From positions 1 to 7,969 of the forward strand of contig JACQAJ010000051.1 of assembly GCA_016195045.1 (NCBI GenBank): 7,969 nt of DNA. Direction: 5' to 3'. The DNA comes from Candidatus Azambacteria bacterium (GTDB taxonomy: Bacteria > Patescibacteriota > Minisyncoccia > GWC2-36-17 > JACQAJ01). Made by a program: the position numbers and the translations under genes. The notes below the pieces were generated by a model. That model worked only from the letters and a program-made list of their open reading frames with translations, was not told the origin of the DNA and made no database searches. Positions 1 through 5,394 of the stretch are shown here, in pieces. The number at the start of each line of letters is the position of its first letter. Within the stretch, counting starts at the first letter, position 1.

Positions 1-795
1 ATTTTGGTTGCTTCTTCGATTCAGGTTAAAAATAAAAATGAAATTATTATTGCGGCTCAAGAATTCGGCTACCCAATACTTTTAAAATCTCGCTTTGATG
101 CCTATGATGGTCGAGGGAATGCCTTAATCAGAAACGAAACAGAAATTGATTTTGCTTTGGCAAAGCTGGCAAGTTCCAATGGAGATCTTTATGTTGAAAA
201 ATTTATTCCTTTCGTGAAAGAATTAGCGGTAGTGGTAACGCGTAGTAATTCAGGAGAAATCGTTGTTTATCCACCAGTAGAAACTATCCATAAAAATAAT
301 ATCTGTCATTTAGTGATTGCCCCGGCGCCAATTGATTCTGGGGCCATAAAAAAAGCCGAGAAATTAGCTATCGACATAATCTCAATTTTAAATGGAGTGG
401 GCGTTTTCGCAATTGAGATGTTTTTGACTGCGACCAGTGAAATTATTGTTAACGAGATTGCGCCGAGAGTTCATAATTCTGGACATCAGACAATTGAAGC
501 TAATGCAACCTCTCAATTTGAGCAACAGATCAGAGCGATTGCTGGGTTGCCATTAGGTCCAGTGAGCCCAAAAACTCCTTATGCGGTGATGATCAATATT
601 CTGGGTGAGCGTCAGGGGGTCGCTAATATTTCTGGAGTGGAAGAGGCTTTAAAAATTCCGGGAGTCTCAGTTCATATTTATGGTAAACTAGAAACGCGAC
701 CAGAAAGAAAAATGGGCCACATTACTGCTATCGGCGATAACCTCGAAGAAGTCATTGAAAAAGCCCAAAAGGCTCGTAAAATTATTAATATATGA
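1..795 (+). CDS. purK: N5-carboxyaminoimidazole ribonucleotide synthase PurK, 5'-truncated by the window edge
   Basis: PurK is a cytosolic ATP-grasp ligase that uses ATP and bicarbonate to carboxylate AIR to N5-CAIR. The reading frame is open to the first base, so the N-terminal domain lies outside the window; the TTG at position 4 is not a credible start. Visible family features, in order, are the PILLKSRFDAYDGRGN stretch (compare the LK..xxGYDGxG loop of PurK, nt ~75-120), VEKFIPFVKELAVVV with YPPVETIH after it, the metal-binding acidic positions in FAIEMF and VNEIAPRVHNSGH (nt ~448-486), and the C-terminal GH-I-TAIGDN segment. The gene ends in TGA inside an ATGA overlap with purE, so the two are very probably cotranscribed and translationally coupled. 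PurK and PurE act in sequence, which supports the assignment. The family call is firm; only the 5' end is unknown. Confidence 0.95.
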   Translation: MLVASSIQVKNKNEIIIAAQEFGYPILLKSRFDAYDGRGNALIRNETEIDFALAKLASSNGDLYVEKFIPFVKELAVVVTRSNSGEIVVYPPVETIHKNNICHLVIAPAPIDSGAIKKAEKLAIDIISILNGVGVFAIEMFLTATSEIIVNEIAPRVHNSGHQTIEANATSQFEQQIRAIAGLPLGPVSPKTPYAVMINILGERQGVANISGVEEALKIPGVSVHIYGKLETRPERKMGHITAIGDNLEEVIEKAQKARKIINI

Positions 796-1322
796 AAAAA
801 CAAAACAAATCTATTATTGGAATTATTATGGGATCGGATTCAGATCTGGTGGTGATGCAAGAAGCGGCGAAGATTCTTGATCAGTTTCAGGTGTCTTATG
901 AAGTAACGATTGTGTCAGCTCATCGGACTCCGGATCGGTTGTTTGAATATGCCAGTTCGGCCGAGAGTCGGGGATTGAAAATAATTATCGCGGGGGCGGG
1001 CGGGGCCGCTCATCTTCCCGGGATGACGGCGGCTCTGACCGTGCTCCCAGTCATCGGGGTTCCTATTATGGGAAAAACTTTGAAAGGAGTTGATTCTTTT
1101 CTTTCGATCGCGCAAATGCCACCTGGTGTTCCGGTGGCAACGATGGCGATTAATGGTGCCAAAAATGCCGGATTGCTGGCGCTGAAAATCATGGCTTTGG
1201 CCGATGAAAGCCTGCGCGAAGCTCTCAAGAAAAGCACTCAATCCTTAAATAAGGAAGTCAAACAAAAAGCTCGGAAACTAGAGAAAGTGGGTTATCAGAA
1301 TTATTTAGAAAGGAAGAATTGA
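792..1322 (+). CDS. purE: N5-carboxyaminoimidazole ribonucleotide mutase PurE (class I)
   Basis: PurE moves the carboxyl group of N5-CAIR to give CAIR, the reaction that follows PurK. The 176-residue protein has the class I PurE signatures: GSDSD (residues 14-18) in the phosphate-binding loop, SAHRTP (42-47) with the catalytic histidine H44, and GAGGAAHLPGM (68-78). Further along are PIMGKTLKGVDS and the conserved QMPPGVPVATMAI segment. Length is normal for the family. The ATG overlaps the purK stop by 4 bp and has no Shine-Dalgarno sequence, consistent with coupled translation. The presence of purK next door fits the bacterial N5-CAIR route rather than class II PurE. The gene is visibly richer in G+C than the NYN gene and purC that follow. 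Confidence 0.97.
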   Translation: MKKQNKSIIGIIMGSDSDLVVMQEAAKILDQFQVSYEVTIVSAHRTPDRLFEYASSAESRGLKIIIAGAGGAAHLPGMTAALTVLPVIGVPIMGKTLKGVDSFLSIAQMPPGVPVATMAINGAKNAGLLALKIMALADESLREALKKSTQSLNKEVKQKARKLEKVGYQNYLERKN

Positions 1323-1332
1323 TTCTTATTTT

Positions 1333-1851
1333 ATGTATAAAATAAATATTTATATTGATGGTAATAATCTCTATCGCTCTGCTAAAGAGTTGGGTTTTGA
1401 AATTGATTACAAAAAATTTCGAGGATGGTTACGTCAAAAATATAATTCAGTAAACATATATCTTTTTATTGGGCTGGTACCGAACAGAACAAAATTTTAT
1501 GCATACTTACAAGAATCTGGTTTCATTCTTATATTTAAGCCAACTATTTCAATTGAAGGAAGAATAAAGGGTAATTGTGATGCTGAATTAGTACTTAAAA
1601 CTGTTTCCGATTTTTATACTAAGGCATTTACTACTTGTATTCTCGTAACCGGTGATGGCGACTTCGGATGCTTGGTTGAGTTTTTTAAAGAGAATAATGC
1701 TATTTGTAGTATCATTGCTCCTGATAAAAATAAATGTTCATTTTTACTTCGAAATAAAGATACGCACATTGTTTTCTTAAATGAGCATTATCACAAGTTT
1801 TCAATGATAGGCAAAAAAGAAAAAGCCCCCAATGCAGACGTATCTACATAA
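1333..1851 (+). CDS. NYN-domain protein (LabA/DUF88-like, PIN-like ribonuclease fold)
   Basis: The 172-residue protein looks like a single NYN domain. It shows IYIDGNNLYRSAKEL (D9, N12) at the first strand, GNCDAELVLKTVSDFY (D83) in the middle, and ILVTGDGDFGCLVEFFKE (D108, D110) at the third acidic site. These are the spaced acidic residues that coordinate metal in PIN/NYN nucleases, so an RNase activity is plausible but not shown. A basic C-terminal tail (GKKEKAP) follows the domain. No membrane segment or signal peptide is seen. It starts 10 bp after the purE stop and 105 bp before purC on the same strand, so it is probably read with the purine genes, but nothing ties it to purine synthesis; it looks like an accessory insertion. 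Its A+T content is much higher than that of purE. No antitoxin-like partner gene is adjacent. No good Shine-Dalgarno is present; the AGGA at about 1312 is too far from the ATG. Confidence 0.85.
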   Translation: MYKINIYIDGNNLYRSAKELGFEIDYKKFRGWLRQKYNSVNIYLFIGLVPNRTKFYAYLQESGFILIFKPTISIEGRIKGNCDAELVLKTVSDFYTKAFTTCILVTGDGDFGCLVEFFKENNAICSIIAPDKNKCSFLLRNKDTHIVFLNEHYHKFSMIGKKEKAPNADVST

Positions 1852-1917
1852 GGGTCTTCTTCATAATGATACATATGATTATACTTAAATATAAAAGAAA
1901 GTCAAATTTAATAAAAT

Positions 1918-1923
1918 TATAAT
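1918..1923 (+). promoter_or_regulatory. Possible -10 box upstream of purC
   Basis: A perfect TATAAT lies 32 nt upstream of the purC ATG in the only long gap (104 bp) of the left half of the window. I see no convincing -35 hexamer 16-18 nt upstream, and the whole gap is so A+T-rich that a chance match is easy. It would give purC its own promoter downstream of the NYN gene. Confidence 0.25.
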
Positions 1924-1955
1924 GTCAATCACACAAATATTAAAATAAAATTACT

Positions 1956-2921
1956 ATGATAGAAAAAAATATACCGATATTATTTGAAACCGATTTTAAA
2001 AATATTGGTGAGAAAAAAGTCGGTAAAGTCCGGGATATTTATATTCAATCGGATAAAATTATTCTTATTTCAACTGATCGGCATTCTTCCTTTGATCGAA
2101 TGATTGCCCATATTCCCCATAAAGGACAAGTCTTAAATCAGATCAGCGCTTTTTGGTTTGAGCAGACTAAGGATATCGTACCTAATCACGTTTTGGCGAT
2201 TTCCGATCCTAATGTTTTGATAGCTAAAAAGTGTACACCATTGCCGATTGAAGTGGTGGTTCGAGGTTATATTACCGGAGTAACTGATACCTCTCTGTGG
2301 ACACTCTATAAAAAAGGTCAAAGAGATTTTGGGAGCTTTGTTTTGGGGGAAGGGTTAAAAAAGAATCAAAAATTAGATCAGCCGGTCCTGACCCCGACCA
2401 CTAAGTCTGACCAACATGATCGGCCCATTACTCCCCAAGAAATTATCTCGGAAGGAATTTTGACGCAAGAACTTTGGGATCAAATAGCTCAAACGGCCTT
2501 AAAATTATTTGTTCGTGGACAGCAAGTGGCCAATAAGGCAGGCTTAATCCTGGCCGATACTAAGTATGAATTTGGTTTAGATAGTGAAGGAGTTTTAACC
2601 TTGATAGACGAGATTCATACTCCTGATTCTTCTCGCTATTGGCAGTTGGAAAATTATGACGAAAGATTTGATCTGGGCGAAGATCCTGAATATTTTGATA
2701 AAGAATTTTTACGCTTATGGTTTAAGGAGCATTGTAATCCCTATCAAGATGCGGTTTTGCCAATCGCTCCTCCGGAAATGATCAACGAATTATCCCGTCG
2801 GTATATTAAAATTTTTGAACAAATTACCGGAACAACTAAGTTTAAGTCGAATTCAGATCATAATATAATGAACAGGATAGAGGCTAGTTTAGTTATTTAT
2901 AAAAAACTATCAAGAACTTAA
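1956..2921 (+). CDS. purC: Phosphoribosylaminoimidazole-succinocarboxamide (SAICAR) synthase PurC
   Basis: PurC is a cytosolic ATP-dependent ligase that joins aspartate to CAIR to give SAICAR. The 321-residue protein starts with the usual GKVRDIY nucleotide-site segment and STDRHSSFDRM. It carries the first family signature as PLPIEVVVRGYITGV (residues 95-109; V109 where the pattern usually has S), then PVLTPTTKSDQHDRPITP (143-160), and the second signature ADTKYEFG (200-207), followed by IDEIHTPDSSRYW. It belongs to the longer PurC type, roughly 300 residues. The ATG lacks a Shine-Dalgarno. The last ~45 residues are unusual: the end, including YIKIFEQITG, is duplicated in part at 5190-5284 and 6617-6742, and this copy has an extra threonine codon (GTTKF where the 6545-6742 copy has GTKF) and a longer tail ending KKLSRT. 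The rest looks intact and functional. Confidence 0.97.
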   Translation: MIEKNIPILFETDFKNIGEKKVGKVRDIYIQSDKIILISTDRHSSFDRMIAHIPHKGQVLNQISAFWFEQTKDIVPNHVLAISDPNVLIAKKCTPLPIEVVVRGYITGVTDTSLWTLYKKGQRDFGSFVLGEGLKKNQKLDQPVLTPTTKSDQHDRPITPQEIISEGILTQELWDQIAQTALKLFVRGQQVANKAGLILADTKYEFGLDSEGVLTLIDEIHTPDSSRYWQLENYDERFDLGEDPEYFDKEFLRLWFKEHCNPYQDAVLPIAPPEMINELSRRYIKIFEQITGTTKFKSNSDHNIMNRIEASLVIYKKLSRT

Positions 2922-2951
2922 CAATCTCTCATCTCTCATTAAATAATATAT

Positions 2952-3407
2952 ATGGAAACATTTGATCAAACTTTTCCTAAAATTGAAATGCCTAAGAATA
3001 TTGTGGAAATTAAAACAGAAGATGCTAATTTTCGAATTATTTATGGTATTCATACAACAGAAACTGATCCTAAAACAATCGAAAATACCGATGGGGTTAT
3101 TTTGGAAATGATTGGTGATTATTCTACACTAGAAAAAAATCAGAAGCATATAAATTTCATACCAAGGCAATATAGAAGAATAATTAAAGCCTGTCGAGAA
3201 GCTCATAGGCCGGTTTTTCTAATCGATCTTTATTCTGAACATCTTCGTTCTAGCAATAGAAGAGTATCCTTTTTAAAAAATGTTCTGTTGCCAAGCCTTG
3301 AATCTACGCTCGGATTATCTTTTGCTGGCTTTGTAATTAAAGATGTCTTGAGTAATCCTAAAATGACAAGAAAGATTTTTTTAAGATTGGTGCTAAAACT
3401 TTATTAG
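2952..3407 (+). CDS. Hypothetical protein, 5' part of a frame-disrupted gene (weak TraB/GumN-like resemblance)
   Basis: I do not recognise this 151-residue protein with confidence. It is hydrophilic and begins METFDQTFPKIEMPKNIVE. It contains IIYGIHTTETDP and then DGVILEMIGDYST (residues ~48-60), followed by a positively charged helical region and a patch reading VFLIDLYSEHL. The order of a histidine-bearing strand and then an acidic DGVILE strand recalls the TraB/PrgY/GumN superfamily, but only loosely. The frame ends TAG at 3405-3407 just after a run of seven T (3376-3382). The -1 frame carries on with good coding character to 3595, so the natural product is probably about 214 residues or more. 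It begins 30 bp after the purC stop. A TTAACA at 2918-2923 with A+T-rich sequence before the ATG could be a weak promoter. Its function is unknown. Confidence 0.6.
   Translation: METFDQTFPKIEMPKNIVEIKTEDANFRIIYGIHTTETDPKTIENTDGVILEMIGDYSTLEKNQKHINFIPRQYRRIIKACREAHRPVFLIDLYSEHLRSSNRRVSFLKNVLLPSLESTLGLSFAGFVIKDVLSNPKMTRKIFLRLVLKLY
3377..3383 (+). other. T TTT TTA slippery heptamer at the frame junction
   Basis: In the frame of the gene starting at 2952 the codons here read ATT TTT TTA AGA. Bases 3377-3383 are therefore T TTT TTA in the X XXY YYZ phase needed for -1 ribosomal slippage, the same heptamer used by HIV-1 gag-pol. A slip here joins codon 144 to AAG ATT GGT GCT in the -1 frame exactly. 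A short 5-bp stem (GCTAA 3392-3396 with TTAGC 3404-3408, 7-nt loop) begins 8 nt downstream, but it is weak. Plain indel mutation, or a homopolymer error in the assembly, explains the data equally well. Confidence 0.4.
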
Positions 3408-3595
3408 CTACATACTTAATAATGCCACAAATCAATATGTTGTTAAGTGGTGGCGCCCAAGAACCTAATGAAGAAACTCTTCAAAGAAAAACTGAAAGAG
3501 CCATGAGAAATGTAACAAGCTTTTTTCACCCAGAATTAAGAAATATGTCACTGGATGGTCGTAATCTTCTAAATAAAATTTTTATTATTTCTTGA
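3383..3595 (+). pseudogene. Continuation of the 2952 gene in the -1 frame
   Basis: From 3374 the -1 frame reads KDFFKIGAKTLLATYLIMPQ, then NMLLSGGAQEPNEETLQRKT, then ERAMRNVTSFFHPELRNMS and LDGRNLLNKIFIIS before TGA at 3593-3595. This is coherent protein sequence: a hydrophobic segment that could be a membrane helix (about 3386-3445), then a charged helical region, with no natural start of its own. Fused to the first 144 codons it gives about 214 residues. Near the end a further shift back to frame 0 around 3573-3585 (an A4T5 stretch) would replace IFIIS with KFLLFLEQGINNILKLLIS and end at 3635. Two frame problems in one gene favour decay or sequence error over programmed recoding. Confidence 0.5.
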
Positions 3596-3642
3596 ACAAG
3601 GAATAAATAATATTTTAAAATTATTAATATCATGAAAACAAC

Positions 3643-3666
3643 TCTATCATTCTATAGAATGATAGA
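3643..3666. repeat. Perfect 24-bp A+T-rich palindrome
   Basis: The arm TCTATCATTCTA (3643-3654) is followed immediately by its exact reverse complement (3655-3666) with no spacer. The right half is then repeated directly: ATAGAATGAT occurs at 3654-3663 and again at 3667-3676. It lies just after the broken hypothetical gene. It could be a protein-binding dyad or a terminator-like cruciform; no T-run follows, so an intrinsic terminator is unlikely. Confidence 0.6.
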
Positions 3667-3707
3667 ATAGAATGATGAGACTATGTCTGTTGTTTTTAGT
3701 ATTTATG

Positions 3708-3818
3708 CTGTAATCCCGCGCGGGCGGGAATCCATCCGCCAGCTGGCGGACTAGATTCCCGCCGCAGCCTGCCATCGACAGTCCACGCGCAGGTGTGGAT
3801 GGGTGGCGGGAATGACAG
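3708..3818. repeat. G+C-rich nested inverted-repeat element (REP/MITE-like)
   Basis: This block of about 111 bp is strikingly G+C-rich inside very A+T-rich sequence. It contains a CCCGCGCGGG palindrome (3715-3724). Inverted arms GGCGGGAATC (3723-3732) and GATTCCCGCC (3754-3763) flank a perfect 16-bp palindrome, TCCGCCAGCTGGCGGA (3735-3750). A third copy of the arm reads GGCGGGAAT (3805-3813) and could pair with 3755-3763 instead. Smaller pairs are CCTGC/GCAGG (3768-3772, 3789-3793) and TCCAC/GTGGA (3782-3786, 3795-3799). The outer ends, CTGTAATCCCGC and GCGGGAATGACAG, are imperfect inverted repeats. No open reading frame is present. It resembles dispersed non-coding repeats such as the ATTCCC-N-GGGAAT type; copy number in the genome cannot be seen here. 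Confidence 0.7.
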
Positions 3819-3876
3819 AGAAAAACCTGTTTTTATATGGATTACTCAATCTTGTGAGGAGATACTTGATAAGTTC

Positions 3877-3905
3877 TTGACAAAAACAATCTAGTAGATT
3901 AGAAT
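3877..3905 (+). promoter_or_regulatory. Strong sigma70-type promoter of ATPase 1, predicted leaderless
   Basis: TTGACA (3877-3882, consensus) is separated by 17 nt from TAGAAT (3900-3905, one mismatch to TATAAT). Only 6 nt (TGTCTT) separate the -10 box from the ATG at 3912, so transcription should begin at or within a base or two of the start codon. A dyad AATCTA-G-TAGATT (3888-3900) fills the spacer and touches the -10 box, and ACAAT/ATTGT (3886-3890, 3904-3908) brackets it. These could be an operator. Confidence 0.65.
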
Positions 3906-3911
3906 TGTCTT

Positions 3912-5132
3912 ATGAAATATATTACTCGTTATTTAGAAGACTCTATTATTGAAATTCATAGAACCTTTAAGGTTCTTTATGTTGGTGGACCACGACAGGT
4001 CGGTAAAACCACCACGCTAAGAAAATTGGCAAAAAAATTAGGTGTTAATTATATTACTCTTGATGATCGAATCATTCGGGAGCTTGCTCTGCGAGATCCT
4101 CATCTCTTCTTAGAGCAATATCCTAGCCCACTTTTTATTGATGAAGTGCAGTATGCCCCGGGACTTTTCTCAGAAATCAAAGTGCGTGTGGATGCTAGTG
4201 ATCAATGTGGCCGTTATTGGCTTACTGGTTCTGAACAATTTGCCATGATGAAGAATATTCGCGAATCACTGGCGGGACGGGTTGGCATACTAACCCTTCT
4301 TGGTTTTTCACACGCAGAAATAAAGGGAGTAAAAAAAATAGTCACTCCCTTTCTTAACCCAAAGCAGATATTGTTAAGGAAAAAAGGGGATTCAATCAAT
4401 GACATTTTTACAGAAATACACCGTGGTTCATTTCCGGGTTTATATCAATTAAATTCCCCCCAAACAGAAATATTTTATAATTCATATATTCAAACTTATC
4501 TGGAGCGTGATATTGCCCAGCTTTTTCATGTTGCCAAACTAGCTAACTTTGAAATATTTCTTCAGCTCTGTGCCGCGCGGACTGGACAAATTCTTAATAT
4601 GTCTGACCTTGCTCGAGATGCTGGTATTTCATTGCATGCAGCATCAGAATGGTTAAGTATTTTGGAAAGCAGTCGACAGATCTATCTCTTGCGACCTTAT
4701 TATACCAATATTCCCAAGAGATTGGTCAAAATGCCAAAACTTTATTTTTTGGATACTGGTTTGGCCGCCTATTTGACTCGCTGGAACAGTCCACCTTCTT
4801 TACAAAGTGGGGCGATGAAAGGAGCCTTTTTTGAAACTTTTGTTATTATTCAAATAATTAAGAGTTATTTATATCGAGGCATTGAACCGCCACTTTTTTA
4901 TGTCCGTGATAAAGATGGTCACGAAATTGATTTAATAATTCAACGTGAGCAAAAGCTTTTTCCTATTGAGATAAAATGTAGCGCTAATATATCAACAGAC
5001 GATTTAGTTCCAATCAGATTTTGGCGTCAAGCAGGATTGTCATTAGGTCAGGGATCAATAATTTGTGCAGTTGATAAAGTTAGTGTCTTTGATAAAGATA
5101 CACGACTCATTCCGTGTCATGCTATTACATAA
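3912..5132 (+). CDS. AAA_14/DUF4143-family ATPase (copy 1)
   Basis: The 406-residue protein has an N-terminal P-loop ATPase domain: Walker A GPRQVGKTT (residues 26-34), Walker B LFIDEVQ (74-80), a sensor-like RYWLTGSEQF (101-110) and SLAGRVGIL (118-126). The middle holds YIQTYLERD and AARTGQILNMSDLARDAG, the latter looking like a winged-helix segment, then PKRLVKMPKLYFLDTGLAAY. The C-terminal part has a PD-(D/E)XK-like pattern: HEIDLII followed by FPIEIKCSA (an E-I-D then E-I-K arrangement), which is typical of DUF4143. The family is widespread in bacteria and archaea, is often found in mobile or defence-rich regions, and has no settled function. No membrane segment or signal peptide is seen. 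The ATG is supported by the promoter spacing and by matching the start of copy 2, where Walker A falls at the same residue number. No Shine-Dalgarno is present. Confidence 0.92.
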   Translation: MKYITRYLEDSIIEIHRTFKVLYVGGPRQVGKTTTLRKLAKKLGVNYITLDDRIIRELALRDPHLFLEQYPSPLFIDEVQYAPGLFSEIKVRVDASDQCGRYWLTGSEQFAMMKNIRESLAGRVGILTLLGFSHAEIKGVKKIVTPFLNPKQILLRKKGDSINDIFTEIHRGSFPGLYQLNSPQTEIFYNSYIQTYLERDIAQLFHVAKLANFEIFLQLCAARTGQILNMSDLARDAGISLHAASEWLSILESSRQIYLLRPYYTNIPKRLVKMPKLYFLDTGLAAYLTRWNSPPSLQSGAMKGAFFETFVIIQIIKSYLYRGIEPPLFYVRDKDGHEIDLIIQREQKLFPIEIKCSANISTDDLVPIRFWRQAGLSLGQGSIICAVDKVSVFDKDTRLIPCHAIT

Positions 5133-5189
5133 AGACTCGTATTTCAATCATCTTAAAACATATGTTGAATAAAAGAAATTAATAAGTAA

Positions 5190-5284
5190 GTTGATATATT
5201 AAAATTTTCGAACAAATTACCGGAATCAATTTTAAGTCGAATTTAGATCATAATATAATTAATAGGATAGAGGCTAGTTTAGTT
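5190..5284 (+). pseudogene. purC 3'-end fragment (copy B)
   Basis: About 95 bp match the end of purC (2797-2894) at roughly 90% by my hand alignment, with one in-frame 3-nt gap. Translated in the purC frame it reads YIKIFEQITGINFKSNLDHN and then IINRIEASLV, against YIKIFEQITGTTKFKSNSDH and NIMNRIEASLV in purC. The homology starts just after an in-frame TGA (5192-5194) and stops abruptly at AGTTTAGTT; the sequence after 5284 (GACAGTCCCG) is unrelated to the purC tail. It has no start codon and cannot make PurC. It sits between the two ATPase genes, about 57 bp after the stop of copy 1. Several differences are synonymous, which suggests the sequence diverged while still coding. Confidence 0.8.
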
Positions 5285-5339
5285 GACAGTCCCGATTCAA
5301 CCTTTCTGGTAACTATTTCTGAATCTGTATTGTAATATT

Positions 5340-5374
5340 CCAAAAATCGTGCAATCACTTTGCATGATTTTTGG
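5340..5374 (+). terminator. 15-bp hairpin overlapping the ATPase 2 promoter; possible terminator or operator
   Basis: CCAAAAATCGTGCAA (5340-5354) pairs with TTGCATGATTTTTGG (5360-5374) around a 5-nt loop, with a single G-U wobble. The right arm ends in T5, then GG, then T4, so an RNA read from the left could fold the inner stem and terminate on the U-run. The A-rich left arm makes it usable from the other strand too. The right arm also contains the -35 box of the next gene, so it could equally be a repressor-binding dyad. Stem G+C is modest, hence the limited confidence. Confidence 0.45.
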
Positions 5375-5388
5375 TTTTGTGCTATATT
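5360..5388 (+). promoter_or_regulatory. Sigma70-type promoter of ATPase 2, predicted leaderless
   Basis: TTGCAT (5360-5365) and TATATT (5383-5388) are 17 nt apart. Six nt (AGACTT) separate the -10 box from the ATG at 5395, the same geometry as the promoter of ATPase 1 and the same CTT before the ATG. Transcription should start at about the A of the ATG. The -35 box lies in the right arm of the hairpin at 5340-5374. Confidence 0.6.
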
Positions 5389-5394
5389 AGACTT

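Noticed and set aside
4..6. TTG as a start codon for purK
   Set aside because: The frame is open to base 1 and PurK needs an N-terminal domain that would lie upstream, so this is a truncated gene.
915..1241. Two reverse-strand open frames opposite purE
   Set aside because: They lie wholly inside purE, which has clear family motifs. Their composition is arginine- and histidine-rich as expected of an antisense shadow, and neither shows a recognisable domain.
1815..1865. Intrinsic terminator after the NYN gene
   Set aside because: AAGCCC and GGGTCTT can pair only imperfectly across a long loop, and no U-run follows.
2952..3595. Firm assignment of the hypothetical gene to the TraB/GumN family
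   Set aside because: Only a loose pattern (IHTTETDP, DGVILE, late DGRNLL) supports it; without a profile search this is too weak to name.
4649..4834. 61-codon plus-strand frame inside ATPase 1
   Set aside because: Out-of-frame overlap with a conserved DUF4143 region; no domain and no start signal.
5371..5394. Upstream TTG start for ATPase 2
   Set aside because: It lies before the -10 box, would add eight residues with no counterpart in ATPase 1, and breaks the matching Walker A position.
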